DNA of 64,000 nt from Nissolia schottii. Lineage: Eukaryota; Streptophyta; Magnoliopsida; Fabales; Fabaceae. The first letter of the stretch is position 1, and every line of letters begins with the position of its first letter. A program made the translations under genes and the position numbers. The DNA is taken from contig QANU01111459.1 in NCBI GenBank assembly GCA_003254905.1, positions 151,750-215,749 of the forward strand, given 5' to 3'. This document shows positions 57,851 through 64,000 of this stretch, in pieces. The notes under the pieces are model-generated. The model did not search any database. It was not told where the DNA came from and worked only from the letters and a program-made list of their open reading frames with translations.

Positions 57851-58280
57851 TTCAGGATCTCGGACCCCATGGTCCACGGAAAGATCCGACCTAAACAAAC
57901 TCCTCTCCATAAACACTCAGAGAGATCTTCGCTTGGACCGTGACGCATGCACTCCCTTGGCGAACATTACTCCATGGACCTCAGAGAGGAATCCAAGCAA
58001 GAGAATCTTAGGCCAACAGAAGTCACTGTTCTCACCTAGGTATTTAAGCTGTCCCGGCATACCAAGTACGACCTAGAACTCATTTTCCCTTGATCTTACT
58101 CTATCATCTTACCTTCTACATTCACTGACTTGAGCGTCAGAGTTCTTGCCAGTACTACTCCAGCATCCGGAACCCGCAGAGGAGCTCCAGGATCCAAATT
58201 GCACCAAGGACCCTACATCTCAGTATAGTGAAGATAAACTTGAATATATTCTGGACATTGATAATGTCTCCTCAGCACGA
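57850..58280 (+). repeat. Probable Ty3/gypsy LTR fragment
   Basis: GC-richer than its flanks, with CTGACTTGAGCGTCAGAGT near its right part (58125-58143), a phrase common in plant gypsy-type LTRs, plus GGACCATGGGGTCC-like words. No interior domains or partner LTR are seen. The class call rests on this remembered phrase. Confidence 0.5.
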
Positions 58281-58656
58281 ATATTAAGAGTTTATATATA
58301 TATATATGTATGTATACGTACATATATATATATACACACACAAAAAGATTAATTTGTATTTATTAACAGTGTAGTGAGAAAAGGACTCAATCAATTTTAC
58401 TTATGTGTCGTTGGATCATAGTCAGTGGATAAAAATTAATATATATGTGCATGTGTCGATTAAGATTAAATTATACCGATATAGCTTTAAGCATGCTTAC
58501 AGCACTAAATAACTTTTGGTAAAATTCAAATTTTATCAATCTAATTGTTGAATTACAGTGAATTATCATATAAATTATTTGTGTCAAAATTCAAAAAATT
58601 TGAGCATCAATAAAAATAAAAATATAATCAAATAGGTCTTATTTTCACATATTTTT

Positions 58657-58689
<33 letters not shown>

Positions 58690-58913
58690 NNNNNNNNNNN
58701 NNNNNNNNNNNNNNNNNNNNNNNNNNNNNNNNNNNNNNNNNNNNNNNNNNNNNNNNNNNNNNNNNNNNNNNNNNNNNNNNNNNNNNNNNNNNNNNNNNNN
58801 NNNNNNNNNNNNNNNNNNNNNNNNNNNNNNNNNNNNNNNNNNNNNNNNNNNNNNNNNNNNNNNNNNNNNNNNNNNNNNNNNNNNNNNNNNNNNNNNNNNN
58901 NNNNNNNNNNNNN
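58690..58913. other. Assembly gap (224 N)
   Basis: The gap is bordered on the left by a (TA)n run (58661-58689) and on the right by a C10 run, so simple repeats probably caused it. Confidence 0.99.
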
Positions 58914-60068
58914 ATTCCCCCCCCCCCCCAACCCCTATCCACTTAACCCTGTCTCCCCAAGTGTGATATCATAAAGCACAACGTACAGCTAGCATAGGAT
59001 TCGTCTTAGGATTTTGATATTCTGTTGAGCATTATATATGATACCGATCTCCACGAAGAGAAGAAACTAAATTGAAGAGGTCATGCTCATATATCAAAAT
59101 CATTTTACTATGGTTAAAACAATTAACTTGCTTAAGAATTTCCTATAGGTGTAATCAAATTATTTATGTAATCACAAAGATTCTTTGGTGCCAAATAAAT
59201 ATTAAGAAATGTAATTACGTGAGGGCACAGAGGAACTTTAATTAATTCTAGTAATGGACAGAACTATTGATGCTTGCAGCCTCACACGTGATACTGCTGG
59301 TCCTAATTGTCACGTTTATGTAATTTGCAAATTCCCGAATTTGAAAAAAATGAGGGGAGAGATTCGATCAGTAATCCTGTCACGATCATGAAAATGACTT
59401 TATGTTTAAATATTTATTTCTTGCATCGTCATCAAGCACAATTCATAGAAATGCACAGCACAAATAGTGTCAGCACTTAGTGAGTTACATTCCCAGATCA
59501 CTATTCGGGAAACAATAGAAATAATATTGTATTTGATTATTATTGTTCCGTACGCGTCACTCTAAACATGTAGGGTTTAACCTCGCAATTAATGACGTAA
59601 TACAATTGAATCATGCATAGAAAATATTCCTTTTTATATTATCTTGGCCTATGGCATCGTCTTGTCTACCCCACAAACACATTATAGTTACCGGTATATT
59701 TTGACAGATACAAAATACACATTAAACATATATTTTTAAAAAGAAGAATAGGGTGAAAATGTTAAATAATTAAAAACTATAAAAAAAAGTTATTTGTTAA
59801 TAATATAAAAAAAAATTGTTATGATTATCTGTCAATAAAAACTGTCAAAGCTATTTAGAAAAAGAAAACTGGGCACAAGGGAAATTTATTTCCTCCGCTT
59901 TGTCTATATAAATATAGATATGGACGGCTGTGACTAGTTTACTTTAATAAAATAAAATTATAATTTTATATTCCCTGTACTTTTCATTCTTTTAAGATAC
60001 GGATAAATTTAAGAGAAAACTGTATAAGGAACGCTTATTTCTCTACAAAAACAAATGAGCATGCATGA

Positions 60069-60101
<33 letters not shown>

Positions 60102-62136
60102 TATATTTGGCAAAATCCTTTACCATAACTAATGTTAAATTAAATTTTATTTGAAAGGACTTTCAATCCATAATTTATTTAATTCAATTAGAAAATTTTG
60201 TAATTAAATTGTAGTTTGATTTTGATTAAATTAAAAAATGTTCAAATAAAAAATATGATTAATTTACATTTAATAAATATAGTTAGTTCAATGAAAAAGT
60301 TCAATCCACATTTTAAAATATTTATTGTATTGACCATTTGACACGTCTTAGTGTTAATTCTTTAATGCTTAATGAAAAATTAACTCAAGCATGATCTCCT
60401 TCAATGGCAATGAAGAGGTATATATCTGAAGTATAATTTTAGATCACCTAAACTATGTACAAGTAACTTGATATAGGGCGCGTATGTTTGTGTTGGGGGA
60501 GTCTCTTATTTTGTGTTATTTGTTTGTATTTCTTTAAAAAAATAAAAGTAAAAAATAATTAATTTTTTTTGTTTGATTTAACAAACAGGTTTGCACCTAC
60601 TTTTAATAGAACCAAAAGCACTAAAAGAGAGAGTATACTCTATAAAAAGGTACTTTTACAAAAAACGCAAACAAACACACCCGTATATAATAATTATTGA
60701 TCATTTGAATTTGAACTATTTAAAAGGAAAATTGCTCGGACAATTATGGTAGGGTGGGGGGTTTGTGTCTTCATGGGAATTACATGAAATATATAAGCAA
60801 GCTCGCTGCCCTCGTGGGAGCGTGAACCAATGTATGGGCACATGGCCATGTGAGTGAGAAGCTATTGCTTGATTATGGACTTACTACATGAATGATAGGA
60901 CTCAAAACTAAAAATTTTGTTTAAGGAAAAAATAAGTGTTAGATCATTTAAACAAATCAAAGGTTTGTAATACTTTTATTTGGAGATGCCATTCACAAGT
61001 GAGTTCCAGTTTTAAACAAAACAGAGTAATTACACCACGAGTCTTAGTAGATAAGATTCTCATGTTAAAAGAGATATAAATATCAATATTTAAATTAGAC
61101 CTAATATAAAAAAAAACTCTAATTTTTTAATATAATATTTAAAATAAGGGAATTATTCTGATACCTCATCAAATTTAAGGATATTGGTACTCTATGATTA
61201 TCTATGGCTAGATATCAGTCACGTATCTTATTAACTCTAAAAACTTATTATTTTAAACTTAGAAGTAAATCATGACCGTTGAAATATAAAGAGGTATCAA
61301 TATCTTTATAAAAACATGGATACCAAAGAAAGAACCTTAAAATAAATATGAAAATATCCCAGTTCAATCCTAATTTAAAGAAAAATTCATTTTTTAATAA
61401 TATTTTTATAGTTTATAGTTCGTATTTCATATGTGAATATAAATAAGTACGAAAATACACTATATGTGTATAGTAGTAAAATATACAAATAATTCTGCAA
61501 AACAAGTACGTCTCCCACGCACGTGGGGCTGGTCAGCAATTTATGGAGTTTGTACATCATTTCATAGCCGTGGATTTGATTGTGTCTCTCGCAGGTACTA
61601 GCTCAAACATGTATGCTGGCTAGCAATTTGACAGTTTTGTTGTGCGTCTAGCTAATAAATATGGGATTTGCTTGCACTTGTTATAAAAGAAATCTTTTAG
61701 TCTTTTCAATGTATTTAATAATGAATTTAATTATTGTCAAATAATTAAATTTATTACATAAATAAAAATAATTAATTATTTTTTATTATTTAAAAAATCA
61801 TATACATATAAAATAGTTTGACTCAATAATAAAGTAAAAAAAATTATATTATCAATACACAATAATAAGTTCTTAAATAATATTAAAAAAATATAAAAAC
61901 TCTAATTTTAATAAAATTTTTATTTCTTTTTTAATAAGTATATTTAAGATATTAATTAAAAAAATTCTAATAAATTAAGTTGATAATATACTTTAATATT
62001 AAATTAATGCTTATAATTAATTGTAAATAAATTATCAATTAAAATAATTTAATTACTCACTCATTCAATTGTAATAAAATTATTAAATTTTTTAAAAATA
62101 ATCAAATTCAAACATGCTAGCAATTATTAGATACCA
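58914..62136. other. Intergenic, AT-rich, no gene seen
   Basis: No supported gene, RNA or complete TE apart from the MITE-like element at 60476-60682. A (TG)n(TA)n microsatellite lies at about 60069-60107. From 61680 to 62100 the DNA is extremely AT-rich. Confidence 0.6.
60476..60682. mobile_element. Small MITE-like element with GGG/CCC ends
   Basis: The left end GGGCGCGTATGTTTGTGTT and the reverse complement of the right end, GGGTGTGTTTGTTTGCGTT, form imperfect inverted repeats around about 170 bp of AT-rich DNA. GGG plus GTTTGTTT ends are usual in Tourist-type or hAT-type MITEs. Flanks are TGATATA and GTATATA, too degenerate to set the duplication length. Confidence 0.55.
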
Positions 62137-62349
62137 TGTTGAAATCCATGGTACCAGGAGGAAAAGGGAGAAAATGAAACTGAATGTGTAAAAATGAAAT
62201 TGAGAGAATGAGAAGGTGTGTTGAATTACAAATGATGTAGCCTATATATAGGCTTATGATGACAACAATCCATTAGCTAATCTACTAGCTAATCCTAACT
62301 AACTCATTACCATAACAACAATTAGCTATATCATCTATATATTCTAATA
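62137..62349 (-). repeat. Copia-like LTR with polypurine tract
   Basis: On the minus strand a G7 tract (62350-62356) precedes an LTR-like region that ends TTTCAACA, directly followed by TGGTATC. A TATATATAGG motif (about 62253) could be the LTR TATA box. The G-tract suggests a 3' LTR, while TGGTATC suggests a primer site after a 5' LTR. No partner LTR was found in the window. Confidence 0.55.
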
Positions 62350-62356
62350 CCCCCCC

Positions 62357-63432
62357 GCAAGCTGGACCATGTGCACTAACATGTCCAGCTTGGAAACAAC
62401 AATACAAGTTAAAATCAAAGAGCAACACAATGCTAAGAAAATGATTGGAAACCAGCCGCAACCACCGAAGTTCTTAGTTCCTGGAAGTCTTCGACTTTCA
62501 CTGAAGCCCCTTCGACCTTCCTGTCTTCGACTTTCACTGAAGCCCCTTCGACCTTCCTCCAACATCTCAACGGCACCAGTTGCAAACGGTCCCAACCAAA
62601 GCCATAAGGCTAACCAAATCATAATCAACTTGTGATAAAATCTCACACTGAACAATCTAACAATTTTGAACCAGAGATGAAGATCTGAGCAAGAAGCAAC
62701 CATACTAAAATTGAGGCTCCAACAACAAACTTCATGTAGCAATTACAAGTCTCAATCGTAACATATCAAACTAGCCTAATGCTTGTTCCACCAAATTAGC
62801 ATCGGCAGGAAACTACAATTCAATCAAAGTGTGAACATCTCAAGGATCATAACACATCTCGTAGAAAGAAGAAATTGCACCAAGTTAGAAGAATAAAATC
62901 CACAAGGCAGAAATCTTGATCTAACTGAAATCCACCACATCAAAGTTAGCACAAGAGATGACATCTGATAAGGCACTAAACATGCAGATCACAAATCAAA
63001 CGCAACAAGAAGAATTCCTCAGAAGAGATAAACTATATTGCGCCAGATCGGCGTTCGCAGAACCTCAGACCAAAGAAAATGCTGGTGAACTTGACAATGC
63101 TGGTAAACGAGACTTCATCGGAGAAAATGCACAAACTCCAGCAAAGGTGACCGTGCCTCAAAATACTAACCACAATCCATTACATCGATAAAATGTGCAA
63201 ACAAAAAAACAAAAGCACAAACCTCACCGGAGATGCGATCTCACTAGAGGCAAACAAGATCCACCATGTCGAAGAAGAAGGAAGACGAGATCGTGAAGAT
63301 GCAAGAGAAGGTGCGATTTGATCTCCTCCTGCACCTCCTCCTCGGACGAAACGTCGTCATCGTTTGTGACAGACGAGTTCTTGAATGAAAGAAAAATTGA
63401 AGCTCTTGCAGCTATTAATTCTCTCTGGAACA
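62357..63432 (-). other. Possible interior of a non-autonomous LTR element, unclassified
   Basis: GC-richer than the flanks and joined to the G-tract of the LTR-like sequence. It begins with a hairpin (AAGCTGGACCATGT and ACATGTCCAGCTT, 62359-62392) and includes an exact 36-bp tandem duplication (62487-62558). No gag or pol domain is seen. A small plus-strand frame (MSKKKEDEIVKMQEKVRFD, from about 63266) ends after 41 codons and is unrecognised. A single N sits at 63433. Confidence 0.4.
62487..62558. repeat. Exact 36-bp tandem duplication
   Basis: The unit starting GTCTTCGACTTTCACTGAAG occurs at 62487-62522 and 62523-62558 with no mismatch. Each unit carries a self-complementary CTTCGACTTTCACTGAAG-like stem. 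Confidence 0.92.
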
Positions 63433-63433
63433 N

Positions 63434-64000
63434 AATTAGAAATAATTAAATATATATTTACAAAATTATTTTAACACTCTTTTACAAGATAAAAAATTAT
63501 AATAATAACTTTAAAAAAATTAAAATAAATATCACAAAAATATTTTTTTTTGTTAGCTTAAATAACATGTGTTCAAGTTGTGGGGGAAAAAATAATTAAT
63601 AGATGCGATTTAATTTATTCTCTTTTCTTTTTTTTTCACCAAATCGATCCCACTAGATACATGTTTATCTCTAATTAGTTGAAACATTTGTGGCGCACTA
63701 CACAGTCTATTGTTGAATCCACGAAGCATTATCCACATGCACAGTCAAAACCAACAGCGCTAGCTGCAGATCAGAGATCTATCATTTACATCAAACACTT
63801 CCCTGTTACCAGTGATATCGATTCACGCATCCCTGCACCTGTACGCCATTGATTCCATCGCAGTCATTTCCCTCTTAACATCACAACCACACCTATAAAT
63901 TAATGTCCTTAATTTACCACACGACAATAATCATATAAATTAAAAACCTCAAGCTAATTTAATAAGGACCATACAATATATATATATGGTCCACATGCAT
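63434..64000. other. Window end, no gene seen
   Basis: AT-rich sequence with a slightly GC-richer part at 63700-63900. I recognise no gene, RNA or element end. Confidence 0.5.

Overview
This window is nuclear DNA from a flowering plant, most probably a legume close to soybean. All genes are split by many GT-AG introns, non-coding DNA is very AT-rich, and there are LTR retrotransposons, a LINE, a Mutator-like element and MITE-like repeats. The legume call is inference from overall sequence character. There are two long N gaps (27152-28016 and 58690-58913) and single Ns at 39972 and 63433.

Seven protein genes are supported exon by exon. From left to right they are: (1) a BTB/POZ plus LRR protein of the FBL11 type (minus, 3' end outside the window); (2) an AGCVIII protein kinase of the KIPK type (minus); (3) a monodehydroascorbate reductase (plus); (4) a cytosolic 60S acidic ribosomal protein P2 (minus); (5) an IQM-type calmodulin-binding protein (plus); (6) a bZIP62-like bZIP protein (plus); (7) a cucumisin-type subtilase (minus) stretched over 16.3 kb by an 11.6-kb intron. 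Reading frames and splice phases close for all seven over the part visible. KIPK, MDAR and IQM recall an Arabidopsis neighbourhood that I remember as At3g52890, At3g52880 and At3g52870, so the centre of the window looks like an old conserved block.

Mobile DNA fills the space between and within genes. A complete Mutator-like element with long inverted repeats and an 11-bp target duplication lies at 13669-17475. A non-autonomous hAT-like element with an 8-bp duplication lies at 24393-25322. A small SINE-like retroposon with 16-bp duplications lies at 34306-34402. The giant subtilase intron holds a nested stack: a truncated copia element (A), a second LTR of its family facing the other way (A'), a LINE 3' fragment inside A', and a complete 4.9-kb copia element (B, target duplication ATAAA) also inside A'. 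The subtilase exons are intact on both sides, so the gene has probably tolerated this load.

The right end (about 56.6-64 kb) has no gene I can support. It holds LTR fragments, MITE-like repeats, TA microsatellites and AT-rich DNA. I see no CRISPR array, operon or other prokaryotic feature, and no clearly new multi-gene system. The most unusual signals are an inverted repeat that can pair with a 5' splice site in the IQM gene, the nested inverted LTRs in the subtilase intron, and a bZIP with Ile in place of the invariant basic-region Arg/Lys.
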